Positions 1 to 12,910 of a stretch of DNA of 64,000 nucleotides are shown here, one piece after another (position 1 is the first letter of the stretch; the number at the start of each line of letters is the position of its first letter). The stretch is from Ascaphus truei. Lineage: Eukaryota > Chordata > Amphibia > Anura > Ascaphidae. The notes under the pieces are model-generated. The model did not search any database. It had not been told where the DNA came from and saw nothing but the letters and a program-made list of their open reading frames with translations. The position numbers and the translations under genes are program-made. Location: assembly GCA_036426205.1 (NCBI GenBank), contig CM071568.1, forward strand, positions 50,871,439-50,935,438. Reading direction: 5' to 3'.

Positions 1-533
1 TGTATTTTACATTTTGTGTGCTTAAAGCTGATAGAGATGCTCGTCATCGGATATTTCTTAAAGGGCCAAATTGAATTATTGGCAGTGGCAAGTTTATTGT
101 ATGTAATAACTGTGGTTTCCACATTTAAAAACGAAAGACTCAGACAGCCGTAAGTACGGATGTACTCCTGCTGCAGCGTTGTAGCAGGGCAGGGACAAAC
201 AACACGCCAGCAGGAGCAGACACCATTGTATTTCAATTAGGCATGCGTTAAAAAGGGACGGGATGCTGTAACGCCTGCTACATCTGTATTTTAAAACCGT
301 TGTCCCACTGTTCACTATTTTGTGCACTTTATTTTTACTTACTTTAAGAGATCTCTTGTTGCTCTTTGTATTTTTTTAAAGCTACTGCTTCGTTCAAGAG
401 ATATAAGCATTTTAAATATTAAGTGTCTGGGATGTTAGAATGGCGCTCTGCCCAGGGCAGTGAGCAGTCTTAAAGAGGCTACCCATGCCGTTTTATTTTA
501 TCATTTTCTTTTTTTCTTTTTATACTGCATGGA
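1..533. other. Unassigned AT-rich DNA
   Basis: No coding pattern, terminal repeats or RNA gene seen. The short open frames have no recognisable protein signal. Confidence 0.5.
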
Positions 534-745
534 AGCAAGGGGGTCTCTGGAGCGGAACCCTGTTCATTTCAGCTTCGGGGACCCCCTATTCGAGAGGTAC
601 TTGCCTCCATAGTGGGTGCTGGTAGCCACTCTAGGGTTCACATTATGCCCGATTTTTCAAAGCTTCCGGCCGCTGCAGGCCAATAGGAAGCCGTGATGTC
701 ACCTAGTGCAGCTTTCTATTGGGCCATGTGACAGAGCTTTAAACT
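534..745. repeat. Foldback-family repeat, partial copy
   Basis: It starts with a 'gggggtctctggagc...gaac' arm and continues through a CCAATAGGAAG-type middle. The same arm occurs at 11991, 12285, 37571 and 61489. The inverted right arm seen in the 37.6 and 61.5 kb copies is missing here, so this is a truncated copy. Confidence 0.6.
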
Positions 746-1048
746 GAAGAAGACTGCTAGAGTTTAAAATAATGTTTTTAAACCACTTGTTACATTTAAA
801 AAAAGGAGCAGGTTATGCTTGGGGTGGGCAAAAAGCTTTGGTGGGAATTGGAGCGGTGGCTGCTTTAAAAATCATTGTTTAAACTTCCAGTGTCCACAGT
901 AACTAAATGCCTTGGAGTGTTTCAATTATTATTTTTTTTAAATCTTGGCCTGTAAAGTGTGTGTTTGTGTTTGTGTTTGTGTACGTAAATTGTTGATCAA
1001 GACTTTCTTTTTGTGGTGTGCTTTAAGCTAATGATGATCCACCCTTAA

Positions 1049-1737
1049 CCAAATATACATTACTAGCTGAGAGACCCGGCGTTGCCCGGGATGTAATGTT
1101 CCTGCTCTCCTCTCTCTCTTTCCCTGTCTCCCCCCATCTCTCTCTCTCTTCCCCCGTCTGCCCCCCCTCTCTCTTCCCCTGTCTCCCCCCTGTCTGTTTG
1201 TCCCCCGTTCCTATCAATCCAGCTCCCCCCCCCTTTACAGGTCTGGTCCCTCCCCCCATTTACCAGTCCGGTCCCCCGACCCCTTTCCAGGTGGGTGTGC
1301 GCGCGCGTCAGTCGGTGGGTGTGCGCGCGCGTCATTCGGTGGGTGTGCGCGCGCGTGTCAGTCGGTGTTGGATTAGGACGGGGGGCGGCTCGCAACCAGC
1401 AAGCGCATGGTGATCGCCCACCCCCCCCCCCCCACCCCCAGTCGGCACCCACCGGGTAAGGGACCCACCGTGCCGAATTATTTCAGCTGACGGGGGAGAG
1501 TGACGGGCGTGTGTGTGTCCCTGTGTGTGTGTCCCTGTGTGTGTGTCCCTGTGTGTGTGTGTCCCTGTGTGTGTGTGTCCCTGTTGTGTGGTCCTAGTGT
1601 GTCATTTTGGCCCATCAGGTCCGCCACAGGCCAATGAGAGGTGTGCGGGGGCGGGCGGGCCAAGGGACCAATGAGATTTCCCCTAGGGACACCGGACATC
1701 CAGACAGGCATACAGTGCTTTCACTAATATAGTATAA
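1049..1737. repeat. CpG-rich interspersed repeat with CCCGG-loop-CCCGGG end
   Basis: The left end has a stem-forming CCCGGCGTTGCCCGGG near 1076-1091, just inside 'tactagctgagaga'; the right end is near 'cactaatatagtataagata'. Inside are a CT-rich run, three ~26 bp tandem units rich in GTGCGCGCGCGTC (about 1291-1370), a C run and alternating GTGTGTGTCCCT units (about 1508-1590). The same CCCGG motif reappears inverted at 55210-55230. The family is not identified; the open frames over this stretch are translated low-complexity DNA. Confidence 0.55.
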
Positions 1738-2820
1738 GATAATGTATCATAAACTACTCTATTGACATTCTAGTGCCACGTATTCATTGAAATTCAGTAG
1801 TGCTGATCGAACACTACCGCACGGAAACGCACACATTTTAATGAATAACTCCCAGTAAATTAAACTTTCTACTTCTAGGACCTACAAACCCCTCCAAAAT
1901 ACCCATAGACCTCATGACTCTGTTATTTACAAAACATGAACTTTTTTTTAATGACTATCCCTATGAATATTAACGCACTCTAACGGCTGGTGCTATTTAG
2001 TGAATTGTGCTCAATTTATTTCAAGTATACAGTGAGCCTTACCCTATTGATTAAGAGGACGACTGTCCCCACATCTAGCACAGCAATAAGTGAGTTTATT
2101 CAGTATGAGTGCAGATACCATTATCAAGAATTCTCAGTGTTATTAAATATTGGAAAACAAATTACAATGTAAGGGTGTTATTACAGGCACAAAACAGATC
2201 AATGAAATAAACGGTAACTGTGTGTTTGTGTGTATGCGCGCACACACATTCTTTCTGCTTAGGGATAGTCATTAGTGATGTTTCTGATGACAAGCCTGCA
2301 GACGGTTGACTGGTTGGATACAATGGCCTAATACATTTCCAGTGTGTCTCACCTATATTGATTTCTTTTTGAGTGGCTGTAATATCCATTATGTGTTTGC
2401 TATACCGATAAAGGAACCAGTTTACAGGAGCAAATAAAACTAACAGTCTAGCTGAAACATCATCTACAATAGTCACCTGATTAGCTTACAGCAGGGTTCA
2501 TTGTGCACTGTCAAGAGCACTGATATTGGGTAAATATAGATTTTCTAAATGCTTGTATCTCTTTTGATGGCCTTTTTGACCACTGCTCTCAACCTCAATA
2601 CTTACTCAGAAAATCAGTCTTACAAGAGCCCATCGTGCAAAGTTTTCAGTTTTTTGAAGTACACACACAAGCTTGCTTGTAACTTTTACTGTAAAATATT
2701 TTTCGTGTTATTTTTTTAATATTTGTGAAATGTTAACCAAAGATTTATAAACTTTTCATCTAGCTGATTTACTACCATGATAAATAAGATTTATTGACAC
2801 CTTTTTGGTTAACTGGAAAA
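1738..2820. other. Unassigned DNA
   Basis: AT-rich with a short CA/CG dinucleotide tract near 2220-2250. No gene or element ends recognised. Confidence 0.45.
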
Positions 2821-5270
2821 CCTGACAGGGTTTGTTAAACTTTTTGCGGGCCTGGACCCAAGGAGCAGTGTTCTTGAGCCCCACAACAATCTGGGGAGAG
2901 GCCCGAGTGGCAAGGGCCGAGGTAGTAGGCTGTACAATGTCTCGGGGCAAGTTCTGGGTTTTGACCCTACCCCAGCCTGCTACGGCATGCACCTGGGCGG
3001 TGCTCTGGTCTGTATGAACCCGACAGCCCTTACCCGTAACTTGGGCAAAATATCTGCACGTTTGCTTCGGTTAAGGCGGTACTCACCGGAGCGGGTCTGG
3101 GCAGTTCCTTGTCCGACCCGGTGGTCCCCTCAAGGATGACAGCATCATTGCCTGGTCTCACGGTATCAGGATACAGATGGAAGTGTGTCGATATCTGGTT
3201 GCCCTGAAGGGTGTTGCTGGCCTCCGCGTTCGACAAAGTACCGGATGGTACCTCCTTTCCGGATGCCTCCACGGGAGCCTGGATTGCGGGGGCCTGGATT
3301 GCCTGGATGCTCATGCTCCGCTGACTCGAGATGATCACGTGAACCTCCGTATCGGCTGCAGGCACTTCCATCGCCATGCTGGGAACCGCCACGGGTGTGG
3401 CACTCCTCCGCTGCTCAAGGTGCACCAGCACTCGCCGTGCTGTCGTCAGGCCGGAACTCCGCTGCCAATCAGCTCCGCTGGTAGGTTGTTCCTCCACAGG
3501 TTCGCTGGGGTGATACGCCGGCCATAAATTATCGTCCGCTGCTGTCGTCGTCTGATGAGGAGGGTAGGGACATCTCCGCAGGGGAACAGCATCGGGGCAC
3601 CTCATATTCACCGGTGGCGATTGGCAGGAAGCGGTCCCGCTCCTGCGCCACTAGTGGAAGCGCCCCAGACTTGGTTGTTCTGGTTGCTTTACCCGGTTGT
3701 TCTGGTTGCTTTGGTTCCAGGTTTGGAATTGGGGCACACGGGCCCTCTGGAGCATCCATGTCCAAGCTCTGTCAGAGCCGCACTGCTCTGCGTGTAGGCC
3801 GCGGCATCTTGCTTCGTTGGTGCTGCTGGCAGCAACACCGCAGGCCGCTATAGAGCTCCACACTGTGGACATGTGGCAGTCGGGCTTGTGTCTCCACTGT
3901 GGAAGTCACATTGCAGGAAGACGCACTTTATGAAATACTTGCCATCCACCTCTACCACCAGCAAGCCTTCTGGTAGCTGGTATTTGTTCACCTTGCACTC
4001 AGACACAGCGATGGTAAACTGGGCAGCAAAGTTCACTAGCAGCACACTGGTTCTAGCTCTGCTCTGCTAGCTGGCTCCGAAGAACTGAGGATGCGGCAGC
4101 TCACATCCGGCTCCTCCCTCAGTATAGGCAGTGTCTGCTGATTTGGTGTTTACAATGTGCCCTCCCTCTGGTGGAGTCAAGAGCAGGGGCAAACTGTAAT
4201 ATGGCGTGACTTTGGCTTCGCGCCGAGCCAATCACAGCTGGTGGGCGCGGCTCCAGCTTTCGCACCGAGCCCTTGCAGATCTTTGCAGAAATAGGCTTTA
4301 AAGTTTTGCAGAAAACACACACGGCACCCGTTTGCGGCAGGAGCCACCATTTTAGATGGCAAAATCTGTCCGGTCAATCCCCTTGCAAGGGAACCACCAT
4401 TTTGGGCCAAATATAGTGCATCAGTATGCATTCCTCCGCGATTTTGGCGGGAACCCTCTCTCCTTGAGCTGCTGCAACACATGGTAGCTGAGTATATACC
4501 CCAGGCTAGGCAAAACTCCCTCCAGTATGCTGCACACGATAACAGTCCAAATGTGAATACTCTGTGGCTCCTTGTGCCTCAGCTGCTAGTAGTAAAGTGG
4601 TAGTTCCTCCAGCAGAGGTTCCTGGCACCCGTGACTTGAGAACCCCTCCTCAGCCACTACCTAACAGTACTTTAACGCCACACCGTTATGGCCCTCACAT
4701 TGCAGTCCTTTTCCTAGGTTTCTGGGCCCCTGGCAACCAAAACACCCCCTCCACACGTCCTACACCTATAAGTCCTCAGAATGACTTAGAACACAACAAT
4801 AGCCATCTGTTTCAGCACAATTTGCCCTTTAGGTTCGCATAGGCTTTAGCTCTCTGGCGGGGAAGTTGGGCCCCTGTTCTGGTATGCAGGAGTCCCCTAG
4901 AGTTACACCTAGCCGCCCATCCTACCGTAGTTCTCACATTTGAAGCATACTTCTGTTCCTTCCGTTCTGCTTCGCTGAAAGCCTGTCCTGTTGAGTATCT
5001 CAACAGTGCCTCCAAATGTAGCAGTGCTTCCCCTACCCTCTGGGAAAACTGCCTATTACAGGGTGTATGGTGCTGGCTACCTGCTGGTTCACAGGATGCT
5101 GTGTCATCCGCCGGTGGTAGTTGGGACATCAGGAAAGGCCCACCTCCTCCCCTATCACTCAAGGAAGGTGGGGGAAAACCCAGAATTGGTCCTGACACTG
5201 CCTGCTCTGTTACCAGGGCTTGAATGTCAGGGAGGGCAGACTGTTAGCCAAAACCAGATATGGCTACATG
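2821..5270 (-). repeat. Unidentified GC-rich repeat, possibly an LTR-element remnant
   Basis: The sequence turns abruptly GC-rich and has several overlapping minus-strand open frames (3030-3611, 3529-3765, 3848-4045, 4812-5198) rich in Pro, Ser, Gln and Thr, none with a motif I can place. The segment 5168-5262 is about 75% identical by eye to 51479-51572, both around 'cctgacact...accagg...cagggagggcaga', which shows an interspersed family. The minus-strand frames could be gag-like, but no zinc knuckle, protease or RT motif was found. Confidence 0.35.
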
Positions 5271-5385
5271 TATCAAGGAGTTTGTACATTTAATGGTATA
5301 AATGACAAACTATTTAAAAAAAATGTACACAGTAAGATTAGTAAAGTTACCTAAATTGCTAATTAATGTTCATGCAAAATACTTG

Positions 5386-6522
5386 TGTAGCCAGGTCCCC
5401 CAGGTTTACCCTCACCTCCGCTGTAGTGGGAGAGTCAGGGAAGGTTGCAAGGAGCGCTCCGGTGCACAAGAGGCTCTGCGGTGGCCCGAGCATTCAGGGC
5501 GCCGCCATTTTGGTACACACGCATGCTCAGTGAGTCCCGTAGACGACGGCGCTAGAAGAGAGTTTGTGCATGTGCAGGGAGTGGCTGCGGTAGCGCGCGA
5601 TGCACAGAGGGGGCCTAGAGCAGGGGACAGCAAGTCCCATGAGCCTCAGCCAGACCAGGTGACGCCAGGGAGCCAATGGGGTGACAGGAACTCAGCAGGA
5701 AGAGGATAGGAGGTGGCGCAGGGGAGCACGTTAGGAGAGAAGACCAGGAAGGGGAAGAGGTAGGAGCTCTATGTGTAGAGAGGCAAGTAGCCTCTACACT
5801 AGGCGAGAATACCCCTTGGCCTAGATAGGCCCCTGAGTTCCAGTCAGCTTGTAGTCAATGCAGGGACAGGCCCTAAAATAGGAACCTGCCCCATTAGTGT
5901 GTCAAGTTAGGGACACAGAGGTCGCTGCAGAGTTATATTAGAGGTTTGGGACCAGACCTCTTCAGAGACATTATCAGCCATCCGGGTGGGATCGCCCCGG
6001 AGGACATCGCAGATGGCTCCGTGTCATCGGATCCTTTGCGAAGATTGTTTGCGGGCCCGAGCGCAGGAGCTCTCGGCAGGTAATATCTACTAAGGGCACC
6101 AACTGTAACATTGCTCATCTAAGTAGCTGTGCAGTCACGCACACACATTTGGGAATTGCGGTGTGGGGCATTGGACACGGTGTGGGGAACACGGTGGAGG
6201 GTCGCGTCCTGCGAGACGCGTTGTCTAATTGTCTCCTCAAGGAAGATTACTGAAAGGTTATGCTACATACAAGGTTATGGTCACCGCTAGTAAAGTTGCT
6301 GTTTCTTTTACATACTGTGTGAGTAGTATTGTGTTATTGTCCTGCGAGAAACAACTCCCGCTCTACTGGGAGCCATCGCAGGTGGAGGCGCTGAATCTGG
6401 TAAGAGATAATCCATATATATATATTGCCCCAGGCTCTCCGTGGCAGAGGCTCAGGCCCTGCGAGCCAACAGGTTACACAGCATTGGTAGTCATACTGTA
6501 CCCAGGGGGAAACAGGGCTACA
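5386..6522 (+). mobile_element. Solo-LTR-like repeat, TG...CA family, copy 1
   Basis: The 1137 bp unit starts TGTAGCCAGG and ends CAGGGCTACA, so the ends are short inverted repeats with the TG...CA termini of an LTR. Flanks CTTG (5382-5385) and ATTG (6523-6526) match at 3 of 4 bases, consistent with an old 4 bp target duplication. The interior is CpG-rich with a CATGC(G)CAG-type core, 'gtgggatcgcc', 'ctctcggcaggtaat' and 'cacggtgtggg', all shared with the copies at 19.9, 22.2, 43.4 and 54.1 kb. No internal gag/pol lies beside any copy, so these look like solo LTRs; a DNA transposon with 7 bp ends is the alternative. Confidence 0.7.
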
Positions 6523-9500
6523 ATTGCAATTCGCATTTCACAAAAACACAAATGTGACCCGCCTTTTCTTTGAAAATTAACTTTACAGCGTGTTGCAGTC
6601 CTCCTCCAGGACTGGAGGGGTTATATTTATACGGAAGGTTTAAAATATCATCTATATAGTATCTGTTGAAGAATTTGGATATATTATACATTACCAAGGA
6701 AAAATTCTGCGTATTTAATTTTAGCAGTGAAGAATTACAGCCAAACAATGAAAGCCTTATAATGAAGAAAAGGAAAAACATATTTTATGCTCCTTTTAAG
6801 GCATGTTTTGAAATGACAAAATCAGTTAAAATATACAGTACATTTAGAAGAATGCGAAGCATACTGATGTATTTTATTTGCAATGTGAGGCCTGTCCCTC
6901 AAGACACAGTTGTTTTGGTAAGATCTGCAAATTTCACTTCTTTGTACCGTTTATCCTTATTTATTACATCTTTTCAGACATGCGCTAATGCATTTTGTTA
7001 TGCATACAGTAAGCTAGTCTACCCGAAATCTTTATTTGCTAATATAAACTTAGATCCACGTATACAACTATACTGAGGGCTATTATATACCCTCTTTGAT
7101 TTATGGAAAAAAGAGGAACAACACACGTGCTACTATTTTCCAACAATTAACTGAAATGGTAATGCAGAAATATAATTATATACAAGACACTGTTTCAATA
7201 ATATAAGCAGGACATGATTTTTGTGTGCCAAATACATAAGAGACTGGGTCATACTGTAAAATGCCTGTGACTGTACAAGTTTCGATTTTCTAACCTAGAT
7301 GTTTTTTGTTTTAAATACACACTATATATTCAAATCTTTTTACAGGATATAATTATAACTGTGTATTTCAAATGCATTTGTGTGTTTCGAGTAAATAACT
7401 TATTCTGGATGTCTAACTTAACCTCAAATGAGACTAGGTGGTTTTAGATTCCATAAGTAATGTTTGGTCTTATTTTATAGATGTTTACATGTGCCCATGG
7501 AAATTATGATCTGAAGTCAGGTGTATCACTTAAACATAGCCATATATGAAGAACTATACCAAAGGTTCAAGCCTAATATACACTGAAAACATGTACTATT
7601 TAGACTCTAGCCTTACTTCCTTACCATAGATGGTTTGTATATGCCAAGTACAGTATTTCCCGTAACCTACTTTGAGAAGCAACAGAGAGCAGCTGTATGT
7701 CCTTTCCAAGTGCAGTTGAATTATTGTACAGTATATGATAAATGTGTATTGTTTTGCTGACATCTGTAAATGAGAACCACCAAACTATTTTAATGTTGTG
7801 TAAAACCACGGTAAACCAATAGAATATTTTATCACTAAGTTGTTTTACGTCAAAATCGCATTTGTACAAGCTAAATTACAGGCACATTCACCGATTTTAT
7901 TTTAATGGGAAATTGGATTTGTAGCAATTTTATACCGAAAACATACTTCCAATAGTATGTTACATTGAATTAATAAAGAATGTTCAAGGTTTATTTATTC
8001 AGTTACAGTGAGGGTAATTACGCATTGCTCACCTCTATGATGCTGGTCCTTTCAATACTGACAAGGTTTAAACATATTTAACCTTGGTCTCATTGTAGTT
8101 GAGTGTATAGGAACAGATTTATAAAAGAGGGGCATTGGAAGAATTTCTGCTGCATCGGCCTATGTACTTGCTCGTTACAGATCAAAACAATAACGTTCTG
8201 TAAAATGGAAGGCTGGAGCATTGCTCTGTATCTAATTATAATAGGTGAATTGCTGTTTTTAACTTTTTGCTTGGACGATTTTTGTCATCTATTTTGTAAC
8301 TTTTTGTATCCTTATGAGCGGTTTCCGCCATATTATCACCAGACAATATACTGTACTTTTTAGACTCATTTTAATAGGTTCTTATAGCCTACACAAAGTT
8401 GGATTGGTCTAAATTGAAGCCCTGGGATTTTCGCATATAGCTTTTGTGCCACTGGGTTGATGATTTTCATTTCCAATTCTGCAGCTGCACACATAACCAA
8501 CAGTTGTGATGAGGATGTGATCCTTGAGAAGCACTAATTAATCTCACCCTAGAGACTGCACACGTTACCTCTGCAAAAGACAAGGGCTCAGCTGGCATGC
8601 TAAAATAGCATTTCTATGTAGAGATTATGCCCGGGGCAATAGACATCAATGTCCTTTAGGTTGAGGGGGAGCTAAAACCTCTGGGAGATATAACATATTG
8701 ATGAACTAATCAGCAGCCCAAAATCAGAAGAAATTATTATTAATCTAACTATTGGAAGTGCAGCAGAAAGTATCAGTCGTATTTATAGCCACATGCATAC
8801 AATGTTTGTATAGATATGTAGATGCTACAGTTTATTGTAGGTACAAACAAGGCCAGATTACTATGTAAAGCACTTCACAGCAAAGTGAAACGCGTAACCC
8901 CAATACCATTTCCCTTCAGGTATGTGGCTTTTAATTGGGGCATTGTGAAACAGAACGTAAGGGGGTACTTCGACTAAGGCTTTCTCTTAGCTAAATTTCT
9001 ATTATATATATACATACAACTAAAATGTATCTTTAAAAAAAAAAAAAAAAAAACATTTTAAGGAATTGAAAAACGTAGTTTTCCAATTCCCACTTATTTC
9101 TCCTCAATGCTGAATTTGATGGCTATTGTCGAAAACCGTATTAACCCTTTTGTTGCCAGTGGGGCCAGCAAGACATTTCAAAGAAAAATGTTGTGGTCTA
9201 TTTTACAAGCTATTTTTTTCCCCCAATGTAAATACCACAGCCGTGCTTGGCTTCTAGAGTACAAAGCCAAAAAAAAAAGCTGTTCCAGGAAAACATGGTG
9301 TTTTGCAATATGAAGTGGAAACGATAAGCCAAATCAGATAATAGTTTTGACAAACAAGGTCTCCAGTGCAAAAAACACAGCAAATATGGACCAGCAAAGT
9401 CTACACGGCTATATAAACATGGCCTTAGATTTTAGACAGAATAGTATACACAATTTTTAATGCTAGCGAATCTGTAAATCAATGCAAAGTATTTGGTGAC

Positions 9501-9600
9501 CATCACTATTACCCAGTTTTGGACTCCAACGAAGTCAATATTACCTGCTATAGTAATAGAAGGATTTGAGTTGCTGTCCCAAAACCTGAGTTACAGATGC
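6523..9600. other. Unassigned AT-rich DNA
   Basis: Includes an A18-19 run near 9034-9053. The frame at 6666-7076 has no recognisable domain. Nothing else supported. Confidence 0.45.
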
Positions 9601-9830
9601 AGTCAGATTCGTTGTTGCCCTGCCCCGTACTTGAGCGGGTGAACCGCGGACCATGTGCGGATTGATCACTGCCAAGTGCAGAGCAGGGGGGAATTACCTT
9701 ACTGGTTGGGGTGGGTGAAGGGTGTACTGTAGCTGCCCCAGGGTGGGTGGTTAGGATTAGTAACCCCTTAATTACAACTGCTAAGGTAATTAATGGGTTA
9801 ACCCCTCCCGCTGAAGAACAGCATGATACA

Positions 9831-11810
9831 CAGAAGTCCGCGATCCTCCATTGTGTGATGAAAAGTCATCAACCTCACCTCAGGGGAATGGCTGATTGTA
9901 TCCCACCATTGGAACATGACACCCAGATCTCACTATTGCTCGGCATCCGCATCTTGAGGGTACACAAAGTCCACGAACAGTGCAATGGATCCTATAATTC
10001 CCCATATGCCCAAAGACTTGACCTGGGATGGGTAATAGAGTGCAAAGTATGCATCGACAAAGTGCACAAACCAGACAATGTTGATGCCCTTAGAACAAAC
10101 ATATTGGAGAATGAACACACATCTCTCTTCAAACCATGTCTTAACCACTTCAATGTAAAAGAAAGGCTTGCCAACAAAGAGAAACCAAGGCACATCACTG
10201 AAACTTACGGTATCTTTACATCAGAGAAATGTGGTGAAGCCTATGATGTACAGCGTTCCAGATGACAAAAAGACGATGGTAAACCAGGACCATCAATGGA
10301 AGACAAAGATTTCCTGAGGATGATGGATAAAGAACTCTATAAAGATGAATCAAACAGTTGGATGGCTCCGCTTCTATTTCGTTCACCCAGAACAACAGAG
10401 AACAGTCCCTCTCAAGACTTGCTTCGTCACAGTACGTCACAACTTGGAAAAGAAGCCAGAGACAAAGCATCACTTTGTGGCCTTCATTGAGAAGATCTTC
10501 AACAGTGGTCATGCCGAACCTGCTCCTCCATTGAAGGTAGGTGAAGAAGGTTGGTACCTTCCAACATTTGGCGTTCACCAGCCCCAGAAACCTGGTCAAA
10601 TTTGGGTAGTATTTGATTCAAATGCTCAATTCCTGTGTGTCTCCTTAAACAATGCTCTCCTTACAGAACAAGACTTAACGAATAGTCTTCTAGGAGTGTT
10701 AATCCGCTTTCGGAAAGGAGCCTATTGCCATAACAGCCAACATTCAACAGATGTTTCACTATTTCCTTGTTCGAGAAGACACCAGAAACCATCTAGGTAC
10801 CTGTGGTACCGTAATAATGATGCCGATTACAAAATCATGGAGTACAGAATAAACATGCATGTCTTCGGTAATAGTCCATCACCTTCTACGAAGGGGAAAA
10901 AGCATAAGACGCTAAGAAGTTCATCGAAAGAGATCTCCATGTAGACGATGGGCTCAAATCAGTCCCTACAGAGGAGGAAGCTATCGACTTACTCAAAAGA
11001 GCACAAAAGATGATAGCAAATGTCAAGCTGAGGCTCCACAAAATAGCCTCTAATAGCACCTTAGTGATGAATGCGTTTGATTCAGACGATCATGCTAATG
11101 ATCTGAAAGATTTAGATCTTGGGGTCGATACGCCACCTATACAGCGGAGTCTTGAATTGAGCTGGGAACTTAAAGCGGACATATTCACATTCCAGGTATC
11201 CATCAAAGAAAAACAAAAAAAGTGGTCTGCAGACACAACGGACTGGGATACTCCATTATCTGCAGAAAAGCAATGAGTGGGCGGTGTGTAAGGATTCCTT
11301 GAAGACCCTTGAGCAATAGCAGATCCCACGCATCTATTCACCCATATCCCTTACCAGTGTACGAAACAAGGACATTTGTATTTTCTCAGATGCCTCTACG
11401 AAAGCCATAGCAGCAGTGGCTTACTTAAAGGTCATAAATGCTAGTGGAGAACACCATATTATGTTCAACCTTGGCAAAGCTATGTTTGCACCACAACCTG
11501 ACCACACTATACCAAGGCTTGAGCTGTGTGGAGCGTTGTTAGCAGTAGAGCTAGCAGAGTTCACAGTAAATGAAATGGACAGTAAACCCGACATCATCGA
11601 GATATATACAGATAGCAAAGTGCTAGGCTACATATGCAATAAAACTAAAAGATTCTATGTACAGTATATGTAAGCAACATGGTAGAAAGAAGCAGGAAAT
11701 CTACACAGCCATAACAATGGCACTATGCTACTACAGATGCAGCGGCTGTTATTTTAAGGAATACCTGGGTACATCCTGCGTTGCGTCGCGTGGTGGACTT
11801 GAGATGGTCA
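9831..11810 (+). pseudogene. BEL/Pao retrotransposon pol remnant (protease-RT-RNase H)
   Basis: Several plus-strand frames join into a decayed BEL/Pao polyprotein. About 9885-10150 gives the protease C-terminal region (PPLEHDTQISLLLG...LRVHKV...AQRLDLGW). About 10296-10990 gives reverse transcriptase: HAEPAPPL...WYLPTFGV, VVFDSNA, SLNNALL, GVLIRFRK, YLWYRNND, HVFGNSPSP and the catalytic LHVDDGLKSVPT (HVDD where YVDD is usual) near 10935-10970. About 11375-11660 gives RNase H (FSDASTKAIAAVAY, HTIPRLELCGALLAVE, YTDSKV). Frameshifts lie near 10710-10790 and 10890-10930, and stops near 10264, 11276 and 11670, so it is non-functional. No LTRs or complete integrase were found. Family assignment rests on the order of these motifs, which is characteristic of Pao-type Pol. 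Confidence 0.85.
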
Positions 11811-11990
11811 GTTTCAGACTAATGGCCTGCTGGAGTAACACAGCAGGGGTCCCTGCTGTGTGAATCCTACCGGGGTCTGCCTGCCTGTAATAGACGCACA
11901 GTAAGAGAGAGACTGAATCAGACACTCTCACTGCGCGCCTCTCACAGACGATCATGGGGTTTTATTAAAATTCTAACATTACAGTAATGT

Positions 11991-12172
11991 AGCAGGGGTC
12001 TCCAGAGCTGAACAGCATTGATTTCAGGTCCGGGGACAACCTACTTCCCGAGATTCAGGTGCCGGTATCCCCATGTTAAAATTCTGTGGGTCATGTGACC
12101 GTGGGATGTAAACAAAGCAGAGGGGATACCGGGGCCTGTATCCTGTTTGTTCAACTCAGGAGACCCCCTGCT
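11991..12172. repeat. Foldback-family repeat copy
   Basis: Left arm 'agcaggggtctccagagctg' and right arm '...caactcaggagaccccctgct' are inverted versions of each other around a 'gccggtatcc' core. Same family as 12285-12525, 37571-37863 and 61489-61702. A C13 run follows at about 12195-12208. Confidence 0.7.
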
Positions 12173-12221
12173 CCCTCACACTAGTATCAAACACCCCCCC
12201 CCCCCCAATAAAAAATCATTA

Positions 12222-12580
12222 CCTTATCCGATAGCAGCTAAGGTAATAAAGCTGCTTACATTTTATTTTTATTCATAGTGTGTTTGAGCAGGGGATCTCC
12301 TGAGCTGAACAAAGTTGATTTCAGCCTCAGGGACCCCCTACTTCCCAAGTTACAGGCCCCGGTATGGGGTGCCGGTATCTCCTCCATGTTAAAATCCACG
12401 TGGGATGTAAACAACGCAGAGGGATACCGGCACCCCATACCGGGGCCTGTATCTCGGAACGTAGGGGGTCCTCGAGGCTGAAATCAACTTTGTTCAGTTC
12501 AGGAGACCCCTTGCTCACACACACTATAAATAAAAACGTAAGCAGCTTCATTACCTTAGCGGCCATGCAACGCCCGCTAA
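12222..12580. repeat. Long near-perfect palindrome of the foldback family
   Basis: The left arm (about 12235-12398) and right arm (about 12402-12566) are inverted copies, reading from 'gctaaggtaataaagctgctt' inward through the foldback terminus 'gagcaggggatctcctgagc' to 'ggtatggggtgccggtatc' at the centre. By eye the arms agree at over 90% of positions, so the strand could form a ~160 bp hairpin. Short frames here are translations of the two arms. Confidence 0.85.
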
Positions 12581-12599
12581 GGCAATGAAGGGGTTAAGG

Positions 12600-12910
12600 C
12601 ACAGTAATGTAGCAGATTACATTACAATATGTATTGTACTACCCACCCACTAATACACAACCCACCCACCCCCTGTGTCCCCCCATAAAACCATGATTTA
12701 TTATTTTACACACAGGATTAATACCCCAGTCCAGGGCTCCCTGGTGGTCCCAACGGGTGTCCGCAGGCCCCACAGTGCACCAGAGGGGGGTGCCCACAGG
12801 TGTCTTGGGGTCTCTGGGTGGTCCTCGCTAGGTGCCGTGGGCCTCCAGGTGGTCCCCACGGGTCACCGTGGGCCACAATGGGGTTCACTGTAGCACTCTC
12901 GCGCGCCAAC
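12600..12910. repeat. GC-rich stretch with imperfect GTGGTCCC subrepeats
   Basis: Motifs such as 'ggtggtcccaacgggtg' and 'ggtggtccccacgggtc' recur at ~50-100 base intervals between 12740 and 12870. Not assigned to a family. Confidence 0.35.

Noticed and set aside
1478..1711. His/Thr-rich minus-strand frame
   Set aside because: Translation of GTGTGTGTCCCT microsatellite.
4812..5198. 128 residue minus-strand frame as a gag or env gene
   Set aside because: No zinc knuckle, protease, RT or membrane pattern; kept only as part of an unidentified repeat.
6666..7076. 136 residue plus-strand frame
   Set aside because: No recognisable domain and AT-driven composition; likely chance.
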